In this document: piece by piece, positions 35,849 to 45,639 of the stretch
Position numbering within the stretch: the first letter of the stretch is position 1
Layout: the number at the start of each line of letters is the position of its first letter
Assembly: GCF_024679245.1 (NCBI RefSeq)
Contig: NC_090178.1
Span: 20,569,213-20,633,212, forward strand
From: Pseudorasbora parva
Taxonomy: Eukaryota > Chordata > Actinopteri > Cypriniformes > Gobionidae
Length of the DNA: 64,000 nucleotides
Direction: 5' to 3'
Notes under the pieces: generated by a model
The model's input: only the letters and a program-made list of their open reading frames with translations
Databases searched by the model: none
What the model was told of the DNA's origin: nothing
Made by a program: the position numbers and the translations under genes

Positions 35849-38800
35849 ATGGATAAACTGATTGTAGTAAGCTATAATGTCCATGGATTAAAAAAAGAAA
35901 ATATTCAATCAACTCAAAAAAATTCAATGTTCAATTGCACTATTACAAGAAACCCACTTATCAGAGAATGAGCATATTAAAGTAAGAAGGGAATGGGTTA
36001 ATTCAAGGAACAACTAAATCTGGAAAATAAAATAAAGCTTTTAGAGACACAACACAAAAAGACAAGAATGAGCAACATTACCACAGAACTAAAGGAGGCA
36101 AGAAAAGCCTTAGATAAACTCCTGTCATATAAAGCTGAAGGTGCTTTAAGATTTTCTAAACAGAGATATTACGAAATGGGGAATAAAGCTTCTAGCATTT
36201 CAACTTCGTAAAGCTCAAGCTAATTGTACTGTATCCAAGGTTTGTCATCCTACTGAGTAGAACAGTATCTCAACCCAAAGAGGTAGCAGATGCCTTTGCA
36301 TCATTCTACCAAAATTTATATAAAGAACCCAGATTACAAACATCGGGAAAGGATACTGATACTTTTCTTACTGACTTAAATCTTCCCACACTATCAGAAG
36401 AAACATCTAAACAGATGATAACATCAATTACAGAAACAGAAATAAGAGAGGCTATAAAAAGATTGAAAAGCAACAAATCTCCAGGAGTTGATGGGCTTCC
36501 TGGAGAATTCTACAAGTGCTTCATAAATGACCTTGCGCCTGTACTAACTAAGGTGTTTAGATATTCTCTCTCTAAGAATATTCCTCCTGAGACATGGTCA
36601 CAGGCCATTATATCTGTGATCCATAAAGAAGGGAAGGACCCAACACTCTGCGAAAGATATAGACCCATTAGCCTGAATATGCAATGATCAGAAAATACTG
36701 ACAAGTATTTTAGCACAGAGAGTTCAAAAACATATCACCACTTTAATTAAGCCAGATCAAACCGGATTTATTCCTAATAGCCAACAATATAAGAAGAACC
36801 CTAAACATAATTACTTGCGCTAAAAGAGTCAAACAAACATCAATGTTAATAAGCTTTGATGCGCAGAAAGCATTCGACACTGTAAATTGGGATTTTTTTA
36901 TACAGAACGCTATCAGTAATGGGATTTCACCCAAAATTTGTAGATTGGGTCAAAGTTATTTACAGAAATCCAAAATCTCGCATCAGGGTAAACGGATGCT
37001 GCTCTGAGTTCTTTGACCTACACAGGGGGTTAGGCAAGGGGACGTTCAAGTCTTAGTCCTCTGCTATTTGCGATAAATATTGAACCCCTGGCAGCATCTA
37101 TAAGACAGAATGAGGAAATAAAAGGCATAAAAGACATGGGAAATAAGAAGCACAAGCTATCTCTTTATGCAGACGATATCCTGACCTATATAAGGGATCC
37201 AGCTCTTTCTGTCCCTGCACTGCTAGACACCTTAAAAAAATATGGAGAACTCTGTGGTTATCAAATTAACCAATCGAAGTCAATGATGCTAGTTGGACAT
37301 TGGCCAACCCAATTATCAGAAAGGCTTGATTTCCACTGGTCCCAAGGATTCAGATATTTGGGAATTACCATAACGACAGACTTATTAAAACTTTTTACAG
37401 CCAATTACGGGAAATTACTGGGCAACAAAAAAGCGGACCTTAGTAGATGGGAAATTCTTCCACTCTCCCTGATAGGAAGAATAGAAACTATAAGAATGAA
37501 CATTTTACCAAGGTTGCTCTTTCTCTTCCAATCACTACCCATATATATTCCTGCCTCCTTTACTATATTAGATAAGTGGCTATCCAAATTTATTTGGCAA
37601 GGAAAGCGACCCAGACTTAATTTTAAAAGACTGCTTTGCCCAAAGGAAAATGGAGGCCTGGACTTGACTAGCCTTAAAACATATTATTGGGCAGTTCAAC
37701 TGAGATCAATGGCTGCGTGGATGTTCCAAGATACTGACACTATATGGGTCGGAATGGAGCAGAGCGAATGTCCAAATTTCCCATTAGATTCAGTTCCATT
37801 CCTAAACCAAGACATATGGGGGAAAAAGAAGATTACTAATGTATGGAGTAAAAACACCTTAAAAATATGGTCAATTGTGAGGAAGAAACTACAAATTTCC
37901 ATGACTATTTCCAGAGCTATAAGGATAGCAAACAATTGTGAGTTCCCCCCAGTTAGGCTGGACAAGGGTTTCCTGAAATGGACGGAAAGGGGTCTGGTGG
38001 TTTTGGACCAGCTGTTTGACCAGGGTATTCTCACAAAAATGCGTATAAATAGTACGAGTGTGCAATGTCGTGGAATGTATACGCCAAAACTCATTTTGGC
38101 GTGTCTATGGCACACTGTTTTTCGCATGCATATGATACGCATTTTATGGCGTATTATACATACGAACCCCCCACCCCACCACCTTAAACCTACCCAGGCG
38201 CGTGAAATATATACGCCCCACTACCCTAAACCTACCCAAGCGCGTGTCATATATACGCCATAAAGTGCGTATCATATGCACGCGAAAAACAGCGTATCAT
38301 ATGCACGCCAAAATGAGTTTTGGCATATACATTCCACGACATTGCACACTCGTACTATTTATACGCATTTATGTGTGATCGGGTTGGTTTGACGGAGCAG
38401 CCTTAAAATCATTTGAACAACTCAAAGATAAATATGAATTACTGAACCAAGACTTCTTCAGGTATCTACAAGGCATTACCTCCAAAATCATCAAGAACGG
38501 GAAAGGCTCTCTCTACCAACGAAAATAGAGCGTTTCTTCATATCAATAACAGAAGGAAAAGTAAAGTCAAAATTCATCTCACATATCTACAAAATATTGT
38601 AAGAAGAATTTAAAGGAAATAATTTAGATATTAAAGAAAAATGGGAATTAGAAATGAACACAATATTACAGACAAGCAGTGGGAGACTTCATGCAGTCAA
38701 GGACACGGGGTAACCAGTAGCCCTAATTGGAGGGAATTCGGATGGAAAATCAAAATGAGATATTTTAGAACTCCATTCATAACATCAAAATGGAGCAATA

Positions 38801-38910
38801 ATTCATCTGACTGTTGGAGGGGTTGTGGCCTGGTGGGAGATCACACTCATATATTTTGGGACTGCCCAAGGATATTGATATCCAAATGTATATGTGGACT
38901 GCAGAGATAA
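35849..38910 (+). pseudogene. LINE-1 ORF2 (endonuclease-reverse transcriptase), inactivated
   Basis: Starts MDKLIVVSYNVHGLK, the APE-type endonuclease N-terminus. The frame is lost within about 25 codons, and LLQETHLSENEHIK continues in another frame. Much of the endonuclease is missing after about 36000. RT blocks follow in shifting frames: IKRLKSNKSPGVDGLPGEFY (open 36415-36687), FDAQKAFDTVNWDF near 36858, GVRQGD near 37028, then LSLYADDIL with the catalytic YADD near 37160. The YADD frame is open from 37136 to about 38040. A 333-bp MITE at 38038-38370 interrupts it. The distal part resumes as LKSFEQLKDKYELL and then a CWRGCG..GDHTHIFWDCP C-terminal cysteine/histidine motif (38641-38910). 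Confidence 0.85.
38038..38370. mobile_element. MITE with AAATGCGTATAAATAGTACG ends inserted in LINE ORF2
   Basis: The left arm AAATGCGTATAAATAGTACG, then AGTGTGCAATGTCGTGGAAT, is mirrored at the right by ATTCCACGACATTGCACACT then CGTACTATTTATACGCATTT. The arms are nearly perfect over more than 100 bp, with further inner symmetry (GCGTATCATATGCACGC). It separates two stretches that both encode L1 ORF2 protein. No coding function is supported. Confidence 0.85.
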
Positions 38911-39832
38911 GGATTTTTCCCCACACAGGTTCCTTGTTGGGATGAAAGATATCCATGGACTTTAGACCTGTAGATCTGTAGACCCGCCCATGACACTTTA
39001 CTGCACTATAAATACTGTACCATCAAAATGTTAATCCGTGACATACTGTATGACAGCATCTGACAATATGAAATAAAATAAAAGTTTAAAAAAAAATGAT
39101 TCTAGCTGTTTGCTGAGTTAATTTAAATAAAATAAGCTAAAACAACACAAATCTTTCATTTTTTACTTGTGTCATTTTACTTGATTTTATTAGGGTAAAT
39201 TAAATAAAATTTGTTAAATGTTAAGTTAACCTAAACCATTTGTGTTGAGACTACATGAATCATTTATGTTGCGCTGACTGAACTGGGCAGTGTATTTCTA
39301 TTTCCCAGCATGCTTTGCATAGGGATGCCTCAGGAGAGTAAATGTTGAAATGAAGTGCTGTTTAATGTGTTTTTTAGTGAAGGGAAAGACCTGTTAATGT
39401 TTGATGTTATATTTGACAGTTATATTGGACATTTAAAAGTTGTGTTATGTTGTTTTGATTTTTTTGAGGTAACCATTATAGTGAAGTGTAAACCTTGTGG
39501 TTTTGAGCTGTGCTATTCTCAATGAGCTGAAACTGTGCTAATGCCAGTGATGATAAATGCTTTATCATTGCTTGCGTGTTACAATTAGCAAGTGATCAAG
39601 TGATGTTGACTAATAGTTTTTATAGAAATAAAGAAAACTAAATCATGTGACACAGTTCCCATGGAATAAATGTGGCCATCAGTTCTATTTCTCTCTATCC
39701 TATCCTACTTTATCTAGTTGGAATGCCATGATTTTTAGTAGTTTTGATTAAATGATTTTAAGCTAATACAACAAGATTACAACAAATTTGTTTAGTTGAG
39801 CTGACACTATTAAATTAAGCTGTGCCCAACCA

Positions 39833-40070
39833 TACACTCTAAAAAATGCTGGGTTAAAAACAACCCAAGTTGGGTTGAAAATGCACCAACCCAACAATTG
39901 GGTTGTTTTAACCCAATGGTTGAGTTGTTCTTACCCAGCAATTGGGTTGTCTTAAGCAACATTTAACCCAACCACTGGGTTAAAACAACTCAACCATTGG
40001 GTTAAAACAACCCAATTGTTGGGTTGGTGCATTTTCAACCCAACTTTAACCCAGCATTTTTTAGAGTGTA
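39833..40070. mobile_element. Fold-back MITE built of GGGTTRAAACAACCCAA blocks
   Basis: TACACTCTAAAAAATGCTGG at the left, and its mirror AGCATTTTTTAGAGTGTA at the right. The interior alternates CAACCCAATTGTTGGGTTG-type palindromes. Non-coding. It is inserted inside element D. Confidence 0.8.
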
Positions 40071-40209
40071 GTAAATAAGTTGATCCAACGTAAGTACATT
40101 AAATTGGAATTACAGAATTGCATAATGCTGAAATAAAGCAAGTTAATCATGTGGAAATACTTTCCATGATTTTTTTATGTTCATTCAAAGAGTAATTTTT
40201 CTGAGTGTA

Positions 40210-40841
40210 GACAGTAAAAGAAATGGACAGAGTGTTCCCATAGACGTCAACGGCGGAAAATAAGGTCAATTAGAGGCACTCACTTCCTGATGGCTGAGCG
40301 AACTGCGCAGGCTCAGACTGAGCTTGACGACGTAGATGTGACGTGAGCTAACCTGTCTGACAGCTGTAGGTCTTCTAGTAGTTGTGGAAAGTGAAATCTG
40401 AATCACGTTGTTTAAATGTTTTGTCCCGTTGCTTTTGTCACACTATGGGCTTCTCCTCATTCTTCTCCCTTGACTTTATCAGACTTTATGTTTCCACGTC
40501 CCCCCGACTGTCTCATAGACAATAAAAGATTGCTTCTGAGCGTCTCCTCCTTTCTATACGGTAATTTCTCTACTGTGCGACAGAGTCGCGTTGGTTATGA
40601 CCCAATCGTTAGCCTATTTTTACAAAAACAGCTTCTACGGGGCGATAGTGTAAGATACAAGGTAATGCAGCCTTTCATGCATTGTCGTGTTCCTTTTATA
40701 AATAAACAATGGACAAATGGAGTCTTTAAACACCTCAGATGTAAAGTTATTCACTGTCAAAGTGACTCAAAAATGAATGGGAGTCAATGGGATGCTAACA
40801 GCAGGTGATGGAACGCTTTCCGAGTGCTAGATTACCCCCTT
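40210..40841 (+). mobile_element. Unclassified 0.65-kb repeat A, copy 2
   Basis: Nearly full-length match to 26307-26990 in the opposite orientation. Ends ATTACCCCCTT next to GGTGTATA, the octamer that also borders the left half of element C. The plus-strand open frame 40416-40808 (MFCPVAF start) is partly shared by the other copy but has no recognisable domain. It is not called a gene. Confidence 0.7.
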
Positions 40842-41107
40842 GGTGTATATAGATGGAAATGGCTCATTCTAAGGTAATAAAAACATAATGGCTCATTATG
40901 TAAGTTCGTAATACACCACTGAAAACATAGTTATGTATATTATATTGCATTTATTTGAATAGATCCTCATAAATACTACACACTGCACCCTTAAGAGAGC
41001 ATTTCATTTTAGCATTTGCAAACTTTATAGGAATGTTACTTTATGTTTTTTTGGTGGGCATCCAACTACAATGTTTAAGAAAAATAAAACGCTCAATGAA
41101 CAATATA

Positions 41108-42281
41108 CAGTCTTGTTCAAAATAATAGCAGTACAATGTGACTAACCAGAATAATCAAGGTTTTTAGTATATTTTTTATTGCTACGTGGCAAACAAGTTA
41201 CCAGTAGGTTCAGTAGATTCTCAGAAAACAAACAAGACCCAGCATTCATGATATGCACGCTCTTAAGGCTGTGCAATTGGGCAATTAGTTGAAAGGGGTG
41301 TGTTCAAAAAAAATAGCAGTGTCTACCTTTGACTGTCCAAACTCAAAACTATTTTGTACAAACATTTTTTTTTTCTGGGATTTAGCAATCCTGTGAATCA
41401 CTAAACTAATATTTAGTTGTATGACCACAGTTTTTTAAAACTGCTTGACATCTGTGTGGCATGGAGTCAACCAACTTGTGGCACCTCTCAGCTGTTATTC
41501 CACTCCATGATTCTTTAACAACATTCCACAATTCATTCACATTTCTGTGTTTTGCTTCAGAAACAGCATTTTTGATATCACCCCACAAGTTCTCAATTGG
41601 ATTAAGGTCTGGAGATTGGGCTGGCCACTCCATAACATTCATTTTATTGGTTTGGAACCAAGACTTTGCCCGTTTACTAGTGTGTTTTGGGTCATTGTCT
41701 TGTTGAAACAACCGTTTCAAGGGCATGTCCTCTTCAGCATAGGGCAACATGACCTCTTCAAGTATTTTAACATATGCAAACTGATCCATGATCCCTGGTA
41801 TGCGATAAATAGGCCCAACACCATAGTAGGAGAAACATGCCCATATCATGATGCTTGCACCTCCATGCTTCACTGTCTTCACTGTGTACTGTGGCTTGAA
41901 TTCAGAGTTTGGGGGTAGTCTCACAAACTGCCTGTGGCCCTTGGACCCAAAAAGAACAATTTTACTCTCATCAGTCCACAAAATGTTCCTCCATTTCTCT
42001 TTAGGCCAGTTGATGTGTTCTTTGGCAAATTGTAACCTCTTCTGCACATGCCTTTTTTTTAACAGAGGGACTTTGCGGGGGATTCTTGAAAATAGATTAG
42101 CTTCACACAGATGTCTTCTAACTGTCACAGTACTTACCTGTAATTGCTGGGTTTCATTTGTTTTCTGAGAATCTACTGAACCTACTGGTAACTTGTTTGC
42201 CACGTAGCAATAAAAAATATACTAAAAACCTTGATTATTCTGGTTAGTCACATTGTACTGCTATTATTTTGAACAAGACTG
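41108..42281 (-). mobile_element. Tc1-like transposon with ~139-bp terminal inverted repeats
   Basis: Ends CAGTCTTGTTCAAAATAATA and its mirror, each bordered by TA (41106-41107 and 42282-42283), the Tc1/mariner target. The inverted repeats stay nearly identical to about 41246 and 42143, far longer than the minimum. The total is 1174 bp. The interior carries the transposase frame at 41406-42203. Very low divergence between the arms suggests a fairly recent insertion or conversion. Confidence 0.9.
41406..42203 (-). CDS. Tc1/mariner-type DDE transposase, N-terminally short
   Basis: The uninterrupted 265-residue frame holds the DD34E catalytic set. WTDESKIVLFG carries the first Asp, RLFQQDNDPKHTSK the second Asp, and QSPDLNPIENLWGDIK the Glu. 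An HTH-like stretch (VSTVTVRRHLCEANLF, then RKVPLLKKRHVQKRLQFAKE) is the second DNA-binding helix-turn-helix. Family members are usually about 340 residues with two HTH motifs of a paired-like domain. Here the first HTH is missing, and the first ~20 codons are read from the terminal repeat itself. Catalytic residues look intact, but specific end-binding may be impaired. It is a single exon, as usual for Tc1 elements. Confidence 0.85.
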   Translation of the reverse strand: MANKLPVGSVDSQKTNETQQLQVSTVTVRRHLCEANLFSRIPRKVPLLKKRHVQKRLQFAKEHINWPKEKWRNILWTDESKIVLFGSKGHRQFVRLPPNSEFKPQYTVKTVKHGGASIMIWACFSYYGVGPIYRIPGIMDQFAYVKILEEVMLPYAEEDMPLKRLFQQDNDPKHTSKRAKSWFQTNKMNVMEWPAQSPDLNPIENLWGDIKNAVSEAKHRNVNELWNVVKESWSGITAERCHKLVDSMPHRCQAVLKNCGHTTKY

Positions 42282-42289
42282 TATATTTG

Positions 42290-44610
42290 TGCTAACATTC
42301 TACAAACATTATTAAAGACCATATAACTTTGAATAAACACTTTTAATGTTTGGAAGAATGTTTGTTTAAAACTTTGAAAGAACCTTGCCAGAACATTTCT
42401 GAGAATGTTCCCTCTTGGCTGGGATCTGTTTCTCTATTTTTATTTTTATTTTTTTTGGCAACATGTGACAAAAACTCCAGACATTTTCGATCTTTGAAAC
42501 ATAGAAAGGAGAACTGCACGGGTAGAAATAAAATTCCAGAGGACTGCTTTTTTCTGTTTCCCCTTCCAACATGATCTCATCCACTAAAAAAAAATCCAGT
42601 AATTCATGATTACTATCTGTGTTCATTCGGTGATTCTTAAACATTTGATTCTAATTGGACAGTTTGGGTATTACGATTAAACAGATAAACCTCACCAGAC
42701 AGATCAAAGTACAAGCCACATACAGGAGTGTGTCTAATGGATCATTCTTAAACGTCATCCCTCTATGACAACAGCTGTCAGTGTCTGGTTGTGTTTTGGG
42801 GTCATTCAATCATCTTTTTATTATTTGGTTGGTTACAGGAGCAATGTGCTCATGAACTGGCTTTTTTTTAAAAATTACTAATGATATTTGTGTAGTTTTT
42901 ACATTCAAAAACATAACTAATAACTAATAGACTGTTTTCTACACTGGTTTTGAGGCTCTCTCCTGAACATTGGGTTTTGATGGGCGTGCCGCACTGGAGA
43001 CTTGGAATTAAACGCACATGGCTAAGATTTGCATATTCAATGAGCTTCAGCTCCCCTGTCAGTTCAGTTCACATGAGTGAGGGATTGTTTTGAAAGCGGT
43101 AACCAGAATAATTCTTCTCTCACATAGCTTGCAAACACCTTTATCAAACAGACACAATAATTTATCTCTCATCAACCCGCGATTGATTGGAATATTATTT
43201 TTGTATTACTTGGCCCACCAGATTGGTGGATATAACCACGTACCGCACACACACACACACATACACGTGTGTGTGCCCAGATCAAAAAAGGAATATTATT
43301 TCACTATTTGAGATTCACCGGCCTGCCGACGGGCGTACGTATTGGTAGCCCGTCTAGAAAACACATAGCCCCGGGTTACTATTACATATAAAAATTTACT
43401 CACATAAGTGTGTTGCACCATTCCTGTCGGATCTAATATAGTAGGCACAACATTGTGTTTTAATCTCAATATGTCTACAAATCCAGCTCGACCTGAGACT
43501 TGTTTACAAAAGATTCCGCAGTTAAATGAAGCGATTGCGAACATGCATACATCGTCTGGCTGCCTAGCGCGATCCGAACAGCTCCATGAATCAATGGGCT
43601 TGTTTTTATTCTGTAGAGCCGTGGTTCGTCTCATGATTACTTCAGGATGAAACACATGATCGTTTTCTGGGCCTGGTGTCTATAAAAGTTTTTCTTTGAC
43701 TAACAAGGAAGGTTTCAGCTCTGAAACTTACAGGATATTTTTATATTACCATAACCTTTTATAAATCAAAAGCTCAAGTGAAAGTTGATTTCTTAATTCA
43801 TCACCCCTTAAATCTGCAATTCATCCTTTTTTTATTTCTCGGTGAACAAAATAAACAAAAAAGTATACTCTCACAAACAGAAACCAACATAATATAAAAC
43901 AAATATAACAACATAATATAAAAATAAAACAGTAGGTTACAAATATTTGCAGGTCTGATTAAAGTAATGCAGTTTTGGACAGTGGTAAAAGTACTAAGAA
44001 GTTAATCACCCCTTACCCGAATCTTTTATAAGGAAAAGTGTAACTCAATATATTTCTACGTGGGCGAAGGAATTTACCTCAAAGCATTTGGGAACTGAAA
44101 TGCAACGTGAACGCTATTCAAAAAAAAAAGAAAAGAGAACTGGACACTATAGTATTGGTTTTTATTTCTCAGAAAACAGCACGATGAGATACACAATGAA
44201 ACAGATAGTATAGAGAACTTAAAGTGAAAGTACTTAAATTAATATAAAAATGATTTTCATAAATTACATCATCCAAATGCTGAAAAGGTGCATATTTTAT
44301 TTATTTTTTATCCCTTAAAAAAGCACAGGAGCTAACAGAACAGAATATAATAGTGCTTGAATGAATAAAAAATAATTTACATAAATCTTAAGTAACAAGC
44401 CATTTTGCAAGAACACTGTGACATCACACAATGTGTTATAGTGGTGATTTATTGCTAGATCATTTTCAGGCCATAATATATATAATTATATATAAATATA
44501 CAGATATTATATCATATATATAAAATTTGGAATTAATTAATAAAGACTTCCGCAGAAATTACAATTGAAGTAACAAAATTATTTCAAATTATTTCATAAT
44601 ATGCTCTATT
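42290..44610. other. Intergenic sequence with an old repeat at about 42930-43815
   Basis: No coding exon was recognised. A segment from about 42930 (GGGTTTTGATGGGCGTGCCG) to 43815 (TTGATTTCTTAATTCATCAC) has the composition and tail of a dispersed element related to 4330-4600, and contains a CA/TG microsatellite at 43241-43274. The rest is AT-rich. Confidence 0.4.
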
Positions 44611-44616
44611 TACACT

Positions 44617-44817
44617 GTAAAAAGTGATCAGTTGACAACTTAAAAACCGTGAGGAACCCGTTGCCTTAAAAAATTATACACGTCATGTGTAACTGAAAAA
44701 AAATATTATGTAAATAACTTAACTTTTTTCAAATACGCATAAAGTTTATCACTTAAAAATGTCACGGCAATGTGTTTCCTTAATTTTTTAAAGGTAAATC
44801 AACTGATCACTTTTTTC
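44617..44817. mobile_element. MITE with AAAAAGTGATCAGTTGA ends
   Basis: Left AAAAAGTGATCAGTTGACAA and right TAAATCAACTGATCACTTTT are inverted copies, about 200 bp apart. The interior is A/T-rich. Confidence 0.6.
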
Positions 44818-44931
44818 AAACCTGGTGGTATTAAAAAATACAGCTGGAGTTGCCATGGTATAAAACAAATCGGTAACGATTTATTTTGACAGTAGACTGT
44901 CTGCTTAATATCTGCTAATTCTATGATGATC

Positions 44932-45483
44932 TAGCGTTGGGAATGTTACTTTAGAAATGTAATAGGTTATAGATTACAAGTTACCCTGTTTAAAATGTAA
45001 TACATAGTGTAAATATGTCAAGTACCTTATTAGTAATGTAGGCTAACTGATTACATTTGATTACTTTTTGATTACTTTTCTAATTTCCAGCACTGGAACG
45101 CATTTTTATCACTTGCAAAGGTGGCAACTTGCAGACTGGTTAGCCTGAAGCTTTAAGCGGATTGCCATGCGCACCACATCTGCATGGATTGCCATGCAGA
45201 TGTGGTGCGCTACAAATTCAAACAAGAGAAGCAATCAAAAGCATCAGAATAGGCATCACTTTACTAAACGGCCTTTACTAAAAGACATCATGCACAGGCA
45301 AAACAACTAAATATTTTTATATATCCTAGCCTTTTAAAGAAAATATTCAAATATAACCCTTTTGTAATCATTAACATTTTCATAAGTAACTGTATTCCAC
45401 ATTTTTTTCTCAGTAACTGTAACTAATCACAGTTACATTTTTTTAAAATTAAATTATGTAATCTGGTTACTCCCCAACACTGC
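44932..45483. mobile_element. hAT-like non-autonomous element (TAGCGTTGGGAATGTTAC / GTTACTCCCCAACACTG ends)
   Basis: The right terminus on the minus strand reads CAGTGTTGGGGAGTAACCAG, a common hAT-MITE end in fish. The left end is a diverged version. Subterminal AACTGTAACTAATCACAGTTA-like blocks occur. An 8-bp target duplication was not found. The perfect hairpin at 45169-45210 lies inside. Confidence 0.55.
45169..45210. repeat. Perfect 19-bp inverted repeat with 4-nt loop
   Basis: The arms GCGCACCACATCTGCATGG and CCATGCAGATGTGGTGCGC are exact reverse complements separated by ATTG. It is GC-rich against an AT-rich surround and would form a very stable stem. The element context suggests a transposon-internal palindrome. 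Confidence 0.8.
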
Positions 45484-45639
45484 CCCCAGACATTCTACTG
45501 ACAAGTAACCTTGCAGTGTGTCAACTTATTCTAACCATACGCCTACCAGTCTACTAATACACCAACACTGTAATGAGAGTCTTCAATAATCCATCTTCAA
45601 TGAGTCAATCTTCAATGAGATTGAAAATGTAATCCATCT

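Larger units (their letters stand above)
34200..39096 (+). mobile_element. L1-type LINE, near full length but with broken ORF2
   Basis: Order: short 5' UTR (GTGACGTCATGGTTGAGGCG near 34215), intact ORF1 (34337-35311), a 0.5-kb spacer, ORF2 remnants (35849-38910) and a 3' UTR ending in an A-rich tail (AATAAAATAAAAGTTTAAA, then A9) at about 39096. ORF2 has frameshifts, stops, a deletion in the endonuclease part and a MITE insertion, so the copy cannot move by itself. It sits inside element D. Confidence 0.85.
34183..40209. mobile_element. Element D with TACACTCARAAAAATTA ends, interrupted by a LINE and a MITE
   Basis: The left terminus TACACTCAAAAAAATTA (34183-34199) is matched by the right terminus on the minus strand from 40209 (TACACTCAGAAAAATTA), one mismatch in 17. 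The left terminus is followed at once by the LINE. The D interior resumes after the LINE poly(A) with ATGATTCTAGCTGTTTGCTG and runs to 40209. A TA dinucleotide borders both ends, consistent with a TA target. Confidence 0.6.
33940..40989. mobile_element. Element C with GGTGCASTGTGT ends, split by a 6.7-kb stack of nested insertions
   Basis: The left end GGTGCACTGTGTGATTTAGC and the right end (minus strand from 40989) GGTGCAGTGTGTAGTATTTA form a terminal inverted repeat. The left half stops at 34184 with GGTGTATA. The right half resumes at 40842-40849 with the same GGTGTATA and continues AGATGGAAATGGCTCATTC. The repeated octamer is what an insertion leaves as a target duplication. Between the halves lie element D, the L1-type LINE, two further MITEs and repeat A. 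Confidence 0.65.
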
